This document shows positions 51,317-60,781 of a stretch of 64,000 nt of DNA, piece after piece. Made by a program: the position numbers and the translations under genes. The DNA is from Oceanobacillus jordanicus. GTDB lineage: Bacteria > Bacillota > Bacilli > Bacillales > Amphibacillaceae. The stretch's first letter is position 1; the number at the start of each line of letters is the position of its first letter. The DNA lies in NCBI RefSeq assembly GCF_022095695.1, contig NZ_JAIFZM010000012.1, positions 42,801-106,800 of the forward strand, in the 5' to 3' direction. Below the pieces are notes generated by a model. The model had not been told where the DNA came from. It was given only the letters and a program-made list of their open reading frames with translations, and did not search any database.

Positions 51317-51343
51317 TAAATACTTCTCGCTTCATGTCGATAT
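51317..51343 (+). promoter_or_regulatory. Sigma-D promoter
   Basis: TAAA at 51317-51320, 15 bases, then GTCGATAT at 51336-51343, upstream of the chemoreceptor at 51398. Confidence 0.82.
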
Positions 51344-51397
51344 ACCAAGTAGGAAGAATTGTACTACTAGGATATTAACATTGAAGAGGTGGAATAG

Positions 51398-53092
51398 ATG
51401 AAGAAGAGGTTTGGCTTCAAACGAATTAAAGGAAAAATACTATTCGGTTTCGGAATTGTCATTTTTTTGGTTGTTCTGTTATCAGGGTACAATGCCTATA
51501 CCGTATATAGTACAAATAAAGATATGGAAGAATTGACAGATTACCATTTGGAACTGTTAATTACCCAAGAGAAAATTACACTTGATATGCAAAACAGAAC
51601 GTCTTTATTACGTGGTTATTTGTTATACGGTGATTCTAATTTAAAGGAACAATTTAATGAAGGCATTGATGAATCGATTGCCTTGGAAAACAAATTACTG
51701 GAATTAAATGACACAGATGAAATTCAAACCCTTATGGAGAAAAAAATTGAATGGGGTACATTTACAGATGAAGTTATTGCTGAATATGAGAATGGGAATG
51801 AAGATAGAGCACTGGAAATCATGTCCTTGTTTGTTCAACCATTAGAGGGAGAGATCACGCGAGCATTTCAGGAAATGGCAGCAGCTAGCGAGCAAGAGAT
51901 CCAAGAGCTCGGAAAACAGATTGTAGATAGCGGTCATACCAACTTGATAGTCACCTCTGTTATTGCTTTGCTCGTAATCCTCGCTGGTGTTACAACAGCC
52001 CTTGTAACTTCAAGTAAAATTACAAAACCGATTGTGACAGTGATGCAACGTATGAAAGAGGTTGCTTCAGGAAATCTTCGTCACGAGGATCTTTCCATCA
52101 CCACAAAGGATGAAATCAGCGAGCTCGTGTCTGCAACAAATACGATGACTACTAATACGCGACAGTTGATTATGAAAATAGGTGAGGTATCTGGTACGGT
52201 GTCCAATCAAAGCGAGGAGCTTACCCAGTCAGCTAACGAAGTAAAAGCAGGCTCTGAGCAAGTTGCCATTACGATGGAAGAATTAGCTCATGGTACAGAA
52301 GAGCAAGCAACCAATGCAAGTAGCTTATCTTCGGTCATGTCCACTTTTACTAAGAGCATACAGGAAACGAATGAAAGCGGAGAAAACATTCAAGCAACTT
52401 CCACTAACGTACTTGCTAAGACGAATGAGGGAGCAAGTTTGATGAGTGAATCCAGAGAACAAATGTTGAAAATTGACGAGATTGTCCGGGACGCAGTGGT
52501 GAAAGTCCAAGGATTAGACCAGCATACACAGCATATCAGTCAACTTGTATCGGTAATCCAGGATATTGCGGAACAAACGAATTTACTTGCATTAAATGCT
52601 GCAATTGAAGCAGCCAGAGCAGGGGAAAGTGGCAAAGGCTTTTCGGTTGTTGCTGATGAAGTAAGGAAGCTTGCTGAAGAAGTAGCAAAATCAGTATCCG
52701 GTATTACAGAGTTTGTAAAAAATATCCAAACTGAAACGCGAGCTATTTCTGTTTCATTAAACGACAGCTATCAAGAAGTAGAACAAGGGACAGAAAAAAT
52801 ACAATCTACATCGGAAACCTTTACAGAGATAAATCGGTCTGTCACTACGATGGCGGATAGTATAAACGCTATTTCTGCCAACTTAGCAGATTTGGCAGGA
52901 AAAAGTAGTAAGATGAATCATTCTGTTGAAGAAATTGCGGCCATCGCCGAGGAATCTGCCGCCGGTGTGGAAGAGACTTCCGCCTCAACTGAACAAACGA
53001 GTAGCGCAATGGAAGAAGTAGCAAACAGTTCCAAACAGCTGGCAAACTCAGCAGAAGAGTTAAATAGCCTCGTTGCCAGATTTAAAGTTTAA
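51398..53092 (+). CDS. Methyl-accepting chemotaxis protein, four-helix-bundle sensor
   Basis: A 564-residue receptor: N-terminal span (about residues 14-34), helical extracellular domain of about 150 residues, second span near residues 184-206 ([19 protein letters not shown]), HAMP and signalling domain with tip [25 protein letters not shown]. It is related to the receptor at 48835 in its whole layout and in the [13 protein letters not shown] segment. ATG follows GAAGAGGTGG. It has its own sigma-D promoter and a terminator. Ligand unknown. Confidence 0.92.
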   Translation: MKKRFGFKRIKGKILFGFGIVIFLVVLLSGYNAYTVYSTNKDMEELTDYHLELLITQEKITLDMQNRTSLLRGYLLYGDSNLKEQFNEGIDESIALENKLLELNDTDEIQTLMEKKIEWGTFTDEVIAEYENGNEDRALEIMSLFVQPLEGEITRAFQEMAAASEQEIQELGKQIVDSGHTNLIVTSVIALLVILAGVTTALVTSSKITKPIVTVMQRMKEVASGNLRHEDLSITTKDEISELVSATNTMTTNTRQLIMKIGEVSGTVSNQSEELTQSANEVKAGSEQVAITMEELAHGTEEQATNASSLSSVMSTFTKSIQETNESGENIQATSTNVLAKTNEGASLMSESREQMLKIDEIVRDAVVKVQGLDQHTQHISQLVSVIQDIAEQTNLLALNAAIEAARAGESGKGFSVVADEVRKLAEEVAKSVSGITEFVKNIQTETRAISVSLNDSYQEVEQGTEKIQSTSETFTEINRSVTTMADSINAISANLADLAGKSSKMNHSVEEIAAIAEESAAGVEETSASTEQTSSAMEEVANSSKQLANSAEELNSLVARFKV

Positions 53093-53171
53093 TAAGGACA
53101 GAGTTTAAGAAATATGGGTTTAACTTCTTTCACAGAATGGTATAATAACGTTAAAAGGTACGAAACGAATG

Positions 53172-53205
53172 AAAAAGGGGACAGGAGTGCTTGTCCCTTT
53201 TTTTA
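53172..53205 (+). terminator. Intrinsic terminator
   Basis: AAAAGGGGACAG and TTGTCCCTTTT form the stem, followed by T. It lies 80 bases after the receptor gene. Confidence 0.85.
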
Positions 53206-53330
53206 TTTTATTTTTGCAGTATTTTGTACCATAGGTAAATTGTTCTAATTTATGAGCTGAGTTAGCCTGGGGAGCCACGCTATATATGTGACCAAGCCCT
53301 ACAGTAGGATATACCCAGTTCAAAATAACT

Positions 53331-53359
53331 TTGACCAAAGGTAATAAGTAGGGTATAAT
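53331..53359 (+). promoter_or_regulatory. Sigma-A promoter of the LtaS-type gene
   Basis: TTGACC at 53331-53336, 17 bases, TATAAT at 53354-53359. Confidence 0.85.
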
Positions 53360-53411
53360 AAAAAATCGTTGTAATGTTAATTAAATGTAAAGAAAATAAG
53401 AGGTGAAGAAA

Positions 53412-55430
53412 GTGAAGAAATTAATATCTACGAAGATGGGATTCTTCGCTATTGCTGTTGTCTTACTCTGGTTAAAAACGTATATAATCTATTCTACTGA
53501 ATTTAGTCTTGGTGTTAGTGGAGCCATGCAACAGTTTCTATTATTCTTTAATCCACTAAGCTCTGCTCTAATATTTTTAGGGCTTGCCTTATTCGCTAAA
53601 GGAAGAAAAGCGGGATTGTTTATTATCCTGATTGATGCGATCATGACATTTATTCTTTATGCAAATGTTGTTTTCTATCGTTTCAATAGTGATTTTATTA
53701 CGATTCCTACATTAATGCAGACTGATAACTTTGGTAGCATTGGTGGAAGTATTGCAGATTTAGTTCAAGTACAAGATTTGTTTTATGCATTAGATCTTGT
53801 ATTGCTGATTGTTTTGTTTATTACAATGAAATCAAACTGGTCTGTTACAAGAATGAAAATTCGCAAACCGCTAACAGTTATCGTAGCAGGTGTGATTGCC
53901 TTTTCTGTTAACCTTGGTTTAGCCGAAGCGGATCGTCCGCAATTGTTGGAGCGGACATTTGACCGTAACTATGTCGTAAAATATTTAGGTGCATATAACT
54001 TCACCATTTATGATGCGATTCAAAGTGCTAAAACATCTACACGCCGTGTGCTAGCGGATAGTGATGATATTACACAAGTGGAAAACTATACGAAGTACAA
54101 GTATGCTGCACCAAACGAAGAATACTTTGGTAAAGGTGAAGGTAAAAACATTATTAAGATTCACTTAGAATCCTTCCAGTCCTTTTTGATAGATTACGAG
54201 TTACATGGGGAAGAAGTAACCCCATTTCTAAATTCACTCGTACATGACGAAAGTAAAAACTTTACGTATTTTGATAACTTCTTCCATCAAACAGAACAAG
54301 GTAAAACTGCTGATTCTGAGCTAACGATGGATACCTCCCTTTATGGACTGCCACAAGGGGCTGCATTTGTAACGAAGGGAACAAATACGTACCAAGCATT
54401 ACCTGCTATTTTAGATCAAGAGCTTGGTTACACAAGTTCTGTCTTCCATGGTGACGGAAAGTCTTTCTGGAACCGTGACGAAGTATACAAGCATTTAGGC
54501 ATTGATGAATTCTATCATGCTGACTTTTTCGATATGAGTGAGGATAATGTAATTAATTATGGCTTGAAGGATAAACCATTCTTTGATGAATCTATGCCAT
54601 ATTTGGAAAACATGGATCAGCCATTCTACGCGCACATGATGACATTGACACACCACCATCCTTATTTAATAGATGAAGAGGATGCTAGCATCGCTCCTGC
54701 AGAAACGGGCGATGGTTCAGTGGACCGTTATTTCCAAACTGCGCGTTATCTTGATGAATCGTTGGAGCAATTCTTCAATGATCTAAAAGAAAAAGGGCTC
54801 TATGAAGATTCTATAATCATGATTTATGGAGACCATTACGGAATTTCTGATAATCATAACCGTGCAATGGAAGAAATTACGGGTGAAGAAATTACACCAT
54901 TAAAAAATGCGGAACTTCAACGGACACCATTCTTTATTAAAGTTCCTGGTGTTGAAGGACAAGGGACGAACCACTCTTATGGTGGTCAAGTAGATGTTAT
55001 GCCAACAATGCTTCATTTAATGGGCGTTGATGCGAAAGACTATATCCAATTTGGTACCGACTTGTTCTCAGAGGAGCATGAAGAAGTTGTTCCATTCAGA
55101 AACGGTGACTTTATGACACCAGAATACAGCTCTGTGAATGATGTTTTCTATGACAATGAAACAAAAGAAGTAATTGAAAACCCTACTGAAGAAATGGAAA
55201 AACAAAAAGAAGAGGTTCTGAAAGAGCTTGAACTGTCAGATGAAGTCTTATACGGTGATCTATTAAGATTCTATACACCAAATGAATCGTGGAATCCTGT
55301 TGATTCTTCCGACTATTTCTACGGAACACCGGAAGAGGAAGGCATCGTTAAATCATCTGATTCCGAAGAGATTAAACAACCAGAAGACATTCAGGATATG
55401 GAACCAGCTACAACGGATGAAACGGAATAA
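53412..55430 (+). CDS. ltaS: Lipoteichoic acid synthase family protein (LtaS-type)
   Basis: A 672-residue membrane sulfatase-fold enzyme that polymerises glycerol phosphate onto the lipid anchor. Five N-terminal spans occupy residues 1-180. The extracellular domain has the nucleophile Thr at about residue 299 in QGKTADSEL, the metal-site segments HGDGKSFWNRD and MTLTHHHPY, and GDHYGISDNHNRAM. The C-terminal tail is acidic. GTG 53412 is preferred over GTG 53403, which lies within the AGAGG ribosome site. B. subtilis has four paralogues; the full-length polymerase cannot be told from YfnI or YqgS by eye. Confidence 0.92.
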   Translation: MKKLISTKMGFFAIAVVLLWLKTYIIYSTEFSLGVSGAMQQFLLFFNPLSSALIFLGLALFAKGRKAGLFIILIDAIMTFILYANVVFYRFNSDFITIPTLMQTDNFGSIGGSIADLVQVQDLFYALDLVLLIVLFITMKSNWSVTRMKIRKPLTVIVAGVIAFSVNLGLAEADRPQLLERTFDRNYVVKYLGAYNFTIYDAIQSAKTSTRRVLADSDDITQVENYTKYKYAAPNEEYFGKGEGKNIIKIHLESFQSFLIDYELHGEEVTPFLNSLVHDESKNFTYFDNFFHQTEQGKTADSELTMDTSLYGLPQGAAFVTKGTNTYQALPAILDQELGYTSSVFHGDGKSFWNRDEVYKHLGIDEFYHADFFDMSEDNVINYGLKDKPFFDESMPYLENMDQPFYAHMMTLTHHHPYLIDEEDASIAPAETGDGSVDRYFQTARYLDESLEQFFNDLKEKGLYEDSIIMIYGDHYGISDNHNRAMEEITGEEITPLKNAELQRTPFFIKVPGVEGQGTNHSYGGQVDVMPTMLHLMGVDAKDYIQFGTDLFSEEHEEVVPFRNGDFMTPEYSSVNDVFYDNETKEVIENPTEEMEKQKEEVLKELELSDEVLYGDLLRFYTPNESWNPVDSSDYFYGTPEEEGIVKSSDSEEIKQPEDIQDMEPATTDETE

Positions 55431-55440
55431 ACACGAATCA

Positions 55441-55477
55441 AAAAGGACACTGATTTGAAATCAGTGTCCTTTTTTTG
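55441..55477 (+). terminator. Intrinsic terminator of ltaS
   Basis: AAAAGGACACTGATTT and AAATCAGTGTCCTTTT form a near-perfect stem with T7. Confidence 0.93.
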
Positions 55478-55774
55478 ATCCTTATAAATGGAGACAAGCG
55501 CAGATTTTCTATTAAATCACAAAATTTATATCGTTAACTCCTTCCATTTGCATTACAAGGAATTAATTTTGTAGCATATAATATCGTAAACAAGCAGTCA
55601 AAGCTTGTTTTATAGCCACATTTTTAGAGGAAAGATATCCTATGAAATAAATAGAACATTTGTTCCTGTTTTGGGGTATTTTTCGCTCTGTGCGTGGTAT
55701 ACTAGTAACTAGATAACGTTCTTTATCAGTAGTGATCGGCAAAGCCCTTTTTCTGACGAAGGGGGGGATGCCAT
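55478..55774. other. Non-coding stretch upstream of the toxin gene
   Basis: AACAAGC and GCTTGTTTT at about 55589-55613 form a small terminator-like hairpin. GTGGTATACT at 55694-55703 is a possible extended -10 for the toxin transcript. No gene seen. Confidence 0.4.
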
Positions 55775-55870
55775 TTGGATATTTATCAAGTATTTATGGT
55801 AATGCTCTCGTTTGGGACGTTTATTATAGCGCTCCTGACTCTGATCATTCGTATGATCAACAAAAAATAG
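55775..55870 (+). CDS. Type I toxin, small holin-like hydrophobic peptide (TxpA/BsrG-like)
   Basis: A 31-residue ORF starting at TTG after a G7 ribosome site. It encodes MDIYQVFMVMLSFGTFIIAL followed by a short hydrophobic stretch and a basic end (RMINKK). One membrane span with a charged C-terminus, and a start MxxYQ/FE-type, are the hallmarks of the putative holin-like toxins of Bacillaceae. A terminated convergent antisense RNA overlaps its 3' end, as in txpA-ratA. It was missed because a longer, out-of-frame ORF covers it. Expression would depolarise or permeabilise the membrane if unchecked (family knowledge). Confidence 0.82.
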   Translation: MDIYQVFMVMLSFGTFIIALLTLIIRMINKK

Positions 55871-56052
55871 ACCTCCCCATTAACCTAAAAAGTGATGGTT
55901 GGGGAAGGCCTATTAACTAGGAAGCCGATCCTCTGAGAGAACCGCTTATCACCTGACCACAGTTGCAGCTGTGGTCTTTTTTTCGAACGAAAGCAATCGT
56001 CCAAAAGACTTATTTACACACTGTACAGCCATATTAGTATATGCTGATTTAT
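55858..56052 (-). ncRNA. Predicted antisense antitoxin RNA (RatA-like)
   Basis: On the minus strand TTGGAT (plus 56081-56086) and TATAAT (plus 56059-56064) are 16 bases apart, giving a start near 56052. Transcription would run through the toxin terminator and 3' UTR and stop at a hairpin CTTCCCCA/TGGGGAGG followed by TCTATTTTTT inside the last toxin codons. The predicted RNA of about 195 nt overlaps the toxin mRNA 3' end, the geometry of the txpA-ratA system. Confidence 0.7.
55955..55983 (+). terminator. Terminator of the toxin mRNA
   Basis: GACCACAG and CTGTGGTC pair around TTGCAG and are followed by T8. Confidence 0.9.
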
Positions 56053-56490
56053 ACAAATATTATACCATAATCATAGCGACATCCAAGGAAAATAGCCTGT
56101 TGGGAAAATTGGTCAACCAAGGGTTATTGCTAATGACTGCAAGGAGAAGTTTCATCAAAAAGCACAGACCAGTTTAAGTTGTTACTTAATTGTAAAATAA
56201 TTTACACAATTGTAATATTTAGTTTCATATCTTTTTAAATCCTCAATTTGTTTTATTTTTCTACAAGGTATTCTATAATGCGTGTTTTTTTGACAGCGGA
56301 TGGATCAAATGCATGGGATTTTCTCCTTGTTTCGACATCATTACAGAAAACATATGGTTCTTGACGTCTATGGCATAATAGGAATATAGTCATGAATATA
56401 TTTTCCTGTATTAAACTAAATTGTAATTGGTTTTAAAGGGGAAGATAAGCAGCGGAGAAAAAAAGAAGTATAACAAGATAGGGGGATTTG
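56053..56490. other. A+T-rich intergenic region with candidate operator and promoter
   Basis: TGTAAA-ATAA-TTTACA at 56191-56206 is a 6-bp-arm palindrome that could bind a regulator. TTGACG (56361-56366) and TATAGT (56385-56390) at 18 bases may drive the small gene at 56491. No coding sequence recognised. Confidence 0.4.
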
Positions 56491-56751
56491 ATGAAGGATG
56501 TTCGAAATGTAGGGGAGAAAGGGAGAAATAGTGGGAATTGGTTATTAGCCTGTCAACCTTTTGAGGAGGAAAAGCAAATTAATCCATATGCTCAAGTGTC
56601 GTACATGATGGAAGAGTTGGAAGAGATCCTTATGGTTAATGCATTGACGCGGAGTAAGTTAAGGTTTGGCACAGTTAGCTACCGTATTGCCTGGATATCC
56701 AATAATATACTGGATGAGCATAAAGAAAGCCTTCTTTCTTCAGGGAAATAA
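56491..56751 (+). CDS. Small hypothetical protein
   Basis: An 86-residue hydrophilic protein starting at ATG after GGGGG; an in-frame TTG three bases upstream is possible. It contains SYMMEELEEILMVNALTRSK and VSYRIAWISNNIL, mixed helical character, and no span or cysteine pair. I do not recognise the family. It is preceded by a possible promoter at 56361 and followed by an inverted repeat GGGGACT/AGTCCCC (56778-56812) without T tract. Codon use looks ordinary, so it is probably real. Confidence 0.6.
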   Translation: MKDVRNVGEKGRNSGNWLLACQPFEEEKQINPYAQVSYMMEELEEILMVNALTRSKLRFGTVSYRIAWISNNILDEHKESLLSSGK

Positions 56752-57084
56752 GGAAAGAAACTTTATACATACATAAAGGGGACTCATCATCATACCTCGT
56801 CGGATAGTCCCCAGCCTCTTTGTTAATAACCCCGATATTCAGGAGCATATTAACCCCCACTATTTTTTACACTTCCCTCTTGCAAACGAATTACCTTTTT
56901 CACCTCGAAACACACGTGAATAAAACCTTCCGAACACCTTCCTTGTATCCACATGTAACGCTCTTTATCTATATCATTAGCTAGTAAGTATAGTCGTGTG
57001 AAAATTACGGATCATTACGTTTTTTCCTTTTCTCCCTATTGTGCTACTATTAACACAGATAGAGATAAAGGAGACAAACTTAGA

Positions 57085-58287
57085 ATGGAACGTACGTTAG
57101 AAAAGACGCAGAAAATACAACAGATCATATTGGTTGCAGGAATTATTTTTGTAGCCTTTAATTTACGTCCAGCTATTACCTCAGTAGGACCTCTCATCAC
57201 AACGATTCGCGACGATTTGGGTATTTCTAACTGGAGTGCTGGTTTGTTAACAAGTCTACCATTGGTAGCTTTTGCCATGATGTCACCACTCATCCCGAGA
57301 TTAGCAAACCGGTTCTCAAATGAGCGCGTCATGCTGGCAGGACTTGTGCTATTACTATTAGGAATTAGCGTCCGCTCGGTCTCCGTAATCTCCCTTTTAT
57401 TTTTCGGGACATTGCTTGTTGGTGTAGGGATAGCTGTATGTAATGTCTTGTTGCCTAGTGTAATTAAAGAAAAGTTTCCCTTGAAGGTTGCGTTGATGAC
57501 AAGTGTATACTCCACAGCAATGGGTGTTTTTGCTGCAGCTGCTTCAGGACTCAGTATTCCACTAACCATTAACATGGGGCTAGGGTGGCAATGGGCCTTA
57601 GTTGTATGGGGAGTGCCTGCGCTTCTTGGCATCTTCTTATGGATATACCTAAATAAGCGAAATAAGTCTACTCAATCTATGGATGTCGCTTTCGTTACGA
57701 GCGAAAACAATGCGATCTGGAAATCATCGCTTGCCTGGCAGGTTGCAGCCTTTATGGGACTGCAGTCCTTTTTGTTTTATGTAACGATTTCCTGGTTACC
57801 GGAGATTCTTCACCAATATGGCTTAAGTATGTCAGCAGCTGGCTGGATGCTTTCCATCATGCAGCTTGTTGGGTTACCAGCTAGCTTTCTTGTGCCAGTT
57901 ATTGCCGGAAAGTTAAAATCACAGCGGCCGATCGTGATTGTGAATGGTATTCTCTCGATTACGGGGTATACAGGACTTTTAATGGGGGGATCTTACCTTG
58001 TCATGATTATAAGCACAGTGTTAATTGGATTTACGTTAAGCGGAACCTTTGCCCTTGCTTTAGCTTTTCTGGGGATGCGTGCAAAAAACGCAAAGCAGGC
58101 AGCTGCCTTATCAGGAATGGCACAGTGCCTAGGCTATCTATTAGCAGCTCTTGGCCCTTTGCTTATTGGTTTGCTTTATGACCTGACACATAGCTGGAAT
58201 ATTCCTTTAATGTTCCTAATTGGAGTTTCTCTATGTGTCGTGTTATTTGGTATGGGGGCAGGAAGAAACAAATTTGTTTTAGAATAG
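57085..58287 (+). CDS. MFS transporter, CynX/NimT family
   Basis: A 400-residue carrier with 12 predicted spans. FNLRPAITSVGPLITTIRDDL at the first span-loop (here split around residues 23-43) and the paired halves match CynX/NimT (YycB-like) exporters and anion carriers. AAAGGAGA lies 9 bases before ATG 57085; a longer in-frame start at 56998 lacks a site. It is followed by the pxpB gene after 33 bases with no terminator between, so it may be the 5-oxoproline or related anion carrier of that operon. That role is inferred from position. Confidence 0.8.
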   Translation: MERTLEKTQKIQQIILVAGIIFVAFNLRPAITSVGPLITTIRDDLGISNWSAGLLTSLPLVAFAMMSPLIPRLANRFSNERVMLAGLVLLLLGISVRSVSVISLLFFGTLLVGVGIAVCNVLLPSVIKEKFPLKVALMTSVYSTAMGVFAAAASGLSIPLTINMGLGWQWALVVWGVPALLGIFLWIYLNKRNKSTQSMDVAFVTSENNAIWKSSLAWQVAAFMGLQSFLFYVTISWLPEILHQYGLSMSAAGWMLSIMQLVGLPASFLVPVIAGKLKSQRPIVIVNGILSITGYTGLLMGGSYLVMIISTVLIGFTLSGTFALALAFLGMRAKNAKQAAALSGMAQCLGYLLAALGPLLIGLLYDLTHSWNIPLMFLIGVSLCVVLFGMGAGRNKFVLE

Positions 58288-58320
58288 GAAACAGCAAGTA
58301 AATGGAAAGGGGCTGATGAA

Positions 58321-59040
58321 ATGGAAAAGACGATTGCTGCGATCGGGGATGGGGTTATCCGTATAGAATTTGCAGGTGATGTTAGTCCAGAAATGAACCA
58401 ACAAGTTCAGTATACTTGTAGGCTTATCCAGGAGAGGTCTATTTTTGGTGTGATAGAGCTTGTTCCAGGGTATCAAACCATCACCCTTTACTATGAACCC
58501 ATTAAAATACGATTTGAGGAACTAGTAGGCAAGCTAGAGAACCTACTGGGAAAAGAACAAGATCAAGAAAGCATTCAGGAAAAAACACGGCTATTACATA
58601 TTCCTGTGTGCTATGGGGGAGAACATGGGTCAGATCTTACAGATGTAGCGAAGAGACACCATATGACTGAAGATGAGGTGGTGAAACGACATCAGCAACC
58701 GGAATATCTAGTCTATCTGTTAGGATTTCTACCAGGGTTTCCTTACCTCGGCGGATTGGATTCTGCAATCGCCACACCAAGACTACAAGAACCTCGTGCT
58801 AAAACGCCGGCAGGATCTGTAGGTATTGCTGATGCCCAAACAGGAATTTATCCACTGTCGTCACCTGGTGGTTGGAATATTATAGGTAATACTCCTATCC
58901 CTTTATTTGATGCAGAAAAGAAGGAGGATGCTTTTCTATTTCAGCCTGGTGATCGCGTGAAATTTTATGAAATATCTGAAGCAGATTATAGTCAGTTGAC
59001 CTTGAGTAATAAGTGGGAAGAGGTGATCGCTGATGAATAG
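58321..59040 (+). CDS. pxpB: 5-oxoprolinase subunit PxpB (KipI family)
   Basis: A 239-residue cyclophilin-like subunit of the ATP-dependent 5-oxoprolinase. Typical segments include HIPVCYGGEHGSDLTDVA, YLVYLLGFLPGFPYLGGLD, PRLQEPRAKTPAGSVGIAD and LSSPGGWNIIGNTP. ATG follows AAAGGGG. It overlaps pxpA by 8 bases. In B. subtilis the homologue KipI inhibits the sporulation kinase KinA, but in this complete pxpB-pxpA-pxpC order its job is cleavage of 5-oxoproline to glutamate. Confidence 0.94.
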   Translation: MEKTIAAIGDGVIRIEFAGDVSPEMNQQVQYTCRLIQERSIFGVIELVPGYQTITLYYEPIKIRFEELVGKLENLLGKEQDQESIQEKTRLLHIPVCYGGEHGSDLTDVAKRHHMTEDEVVKRHQQPEYLVYLLGFLPGFPYLGGLDSAIATPRLQEPRAKTPAGSVGIADAQTGIYPLSSPGGWNIIGNTPIPLFDAEKKEDAFLFQPGDRVKFYEISEADYSQLTLSNKWEEVIADE

Positions 59041-59791
59041 GACAGTAGATTTAAATTGCGATATGGGAGAAAGCTTTGGTGCGTATACTTTCGGGGCAGA
59101 TGAACAGCTAATGCAACATATTACATCAGCAAATATAGCATGTGGTGCACATGCAGGCGATCCAAACGTTATGGAAGACACGGTGAAGCTAGCTAAACAA
59201 AACGGGGTAGCCATTGGGGCACATCCAGGTTACCCAGACCTTGCAGGCTTTGGACGGAGAAAGATCGAATTAACGGATGTAGAAATATACAGCCATGTTC
59301 TCTATCAAATTGGGGCATTGCACGCCTTCTGTAAGGCACAAGACGTTCCAATGCATCACGTTAAAGCCCATGGCGAATTATACAACGTAGCAGCTAAAAA
59401 GAAGCATGTGGCACATGCAATTGCGAAAGCGGTCGCAGACTTCGACCAAAACTTAATCTTGTATGGCCTTGCAGGTAGTTATTTGGTAGAGGAAGGGAAA
59501 CGTCTAGGTTTACGCGTAGCTTCAGAGGTTTTTGCTGACCGTACATATCAGGAAGATGGCAGTCTTACACCAAGAAACACGCCAGGAGCACTAATAGAAT
59601 CAGTTGACCAGGCAGTAAAGCAAGTGAAGGGGATGATAACCGAAGGCCACGTAACGTCCGTAAAAGGGAAAAGCCTTCCTATACAAGCTGATACGATCTG
59701 TGTACATGGAGATGGTACTTCCGCAGTGCCTTTTGTAAGGGAATTAACTACAGCACTTCAAGCGGAAGGAATTTTGATTGAAAGTATGTAA
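59033..59791 (+). CDS. pxpA: 5-oxoprolinase subunit PxpA (LamB/YcsF family)
   Basis: A 252-residue cytoplasmic subunit. VDLNCDMGESFGAY at the N-terminus, NIACGAHAGDP, GAHPGYPDLAGFGRR, VKAHGELYN and CVHGDGTSA are the family signatures. It begins inside the end of pxpB, showing coupling, and precedes pxpC by 33 bases. It forms the oxoprolinase with PxpB and PxpC and hydrolyses the lactam ring at the cost of ATP. Confidence 0.95.
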   Translation: MNRTVDLNCDMGESFGAYTFGADEQLMQHITSANIACGAHAGDPNVMEDTVKLAKQNGVAIGAHPGYPDLAGFGRRKIELTDVEIYSHVLYQIGALHAFCKAQDVPMHHVKAHGELYNVAAKKKHVAHAIAKAVADFDQNLILYGLAGSYLVEEGKRLGLRVASEVFADRTYQEDGSLTPRNTPGALIESVDQAVKQVKGMITEGHVTSVKGKSLPIQADTICVHGDGTSAVPFVRELTTALQAEGILIESM

Positions 59792-59824
59792 ACATTCCTT
59801 TAAATGAAGAAAGGAGACAGCCTT

Positions 59825-60781
59825 ATGGTACAGCAAGAGCTCTTTCAAGTTATCAAGCCAGGGATACAAACTACATTTCAGGACATGGGGCGGACAGGCT
59901 ACCAACAGTTTGGTGTACCCGTGTCTGGCGCAATGGACCGGTTTTCCCTTCAAGTGGCAAATATCCTCGCAGGAAATAAGCGAACGAGTCCCTGTCTTGA
60001 AATTACATTAGTAGGTCCCACATTACTGGCAAAAACGACCATGACAATTGTCATCACGGGTGCCAACCTAAGTCCAACGTGTAATGGTGAGCCCATTGCT
60101 ATGTGGAAAACGGTAAGGATTGAAGAAGGGGACGAACTTGTTTTCGGAAAACATCAATCTGGCGTAAGAGCATATTTGGCAGTGTCTGGGGGATTTGCGA
60201 CACCAGCTTATTTTGGAAGTAGCTCCGTTGATGGGAATAGTGGCTTTGGAAAGTCGCTGGAAATAGAAGATGTGATAAAAGGATACCCAGTAATGGAAAA
60301 GACCGGAATCAGTGTAGCAAACACACTCATTCCAATCTATCAAAAAAAGGTTAAGATCTCTTTGATTGAAGGTCCACATACCGATTATTTTACACAAGCA
60401 GACAGAACCACGTTTTTCACTGAACCGTATAAAGTGGGCGCCAATTCCAATCGAATGGGCTATAGACTAGAGGGACAGGCTATCAAGCCGGAAAAGGTAA
60501 AGGTCTGGTCAGATGGCATTCCATTCGGTGGAGTGCAAATCACAAGCGCTGGCGAACCCATTATTTTAATGGCAGACAGACAAACAACGGGCGGCTATCC
60601 GAGAATAGGTACGGTGAGCTCCACAGATATTCCGAAGATTGCGCAGCTTATCCCAGGTGGGGAGGTCTCCTTTAAGCGGGTATCTGTAGAAAAAGCAGAG
60701 GAGGATGCTCGTAAACAAGAGCAATTTCTCATACGCCTGAAACAATTTCGACAACATATAGAGAGAGGGAAAAAAGCATGA
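59825..60781 (+). CDS. pxpC: 5-oxoprolinase subunit PxpC (KipA family)
   Basis: A 318-residue subunit of the biotin-dependent-carboxyltransferase-like family. FQVIKPGIQTTFQDMGRTGY, GVPVSGAMDRFSLQVAN, VGANSNRMGYRLEG and GGVQITSAGEPIILMADRQT are typical. An upstream in-frame ATG (59804) precedes the AAGGAGA site, so ATG 59825 is used. The stop overlaps the pcp start as ATGA. Together with PxpA and PxpB it completes the enzyme. Confidence 0.94.
   Translation: MVQQELFQVIKPGIQTTFQDMGRTGYQQFGVPVSGAMDRFSLQVANILAGNKRTSPCLEITLVGPTLLAKTTMTIVITGANLSPTCNGEPIAMWKTVRIEEGDELVFGKHQSGVRAYLAVSGGFATPAYFGSSSVDGNSGFGKSLEIEDVIKGYPVMEKTGISVANTLIPIYQKKVKISLIEGPHTDYFTQADRTTFFTEPYKVGANSNRMGYRLEGQAIKPEKVKVWSDGIPFGGVQITSAGEPIILMADRQTTGGYPRIGTVSSTDIPKIAQLIPGGEVSFKRVSVEKAEEDARKQEQFLIRLKQFRQHIERGKKA

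Noticed and set aside
55732..55920. 62-codon ORF over the toxin region
   Set aside because: It is out of frame with the 31-codon ORF that has the strong ribosome site and membrane span; its own start lacks a site and its product is not hydrophobic in a consistent way.
55971..56177. 68-codon ORF downstream of the toxin
   Set aside because: It starts inside the toxin terminator and overlaps the antisense promoter; no ribosome site.
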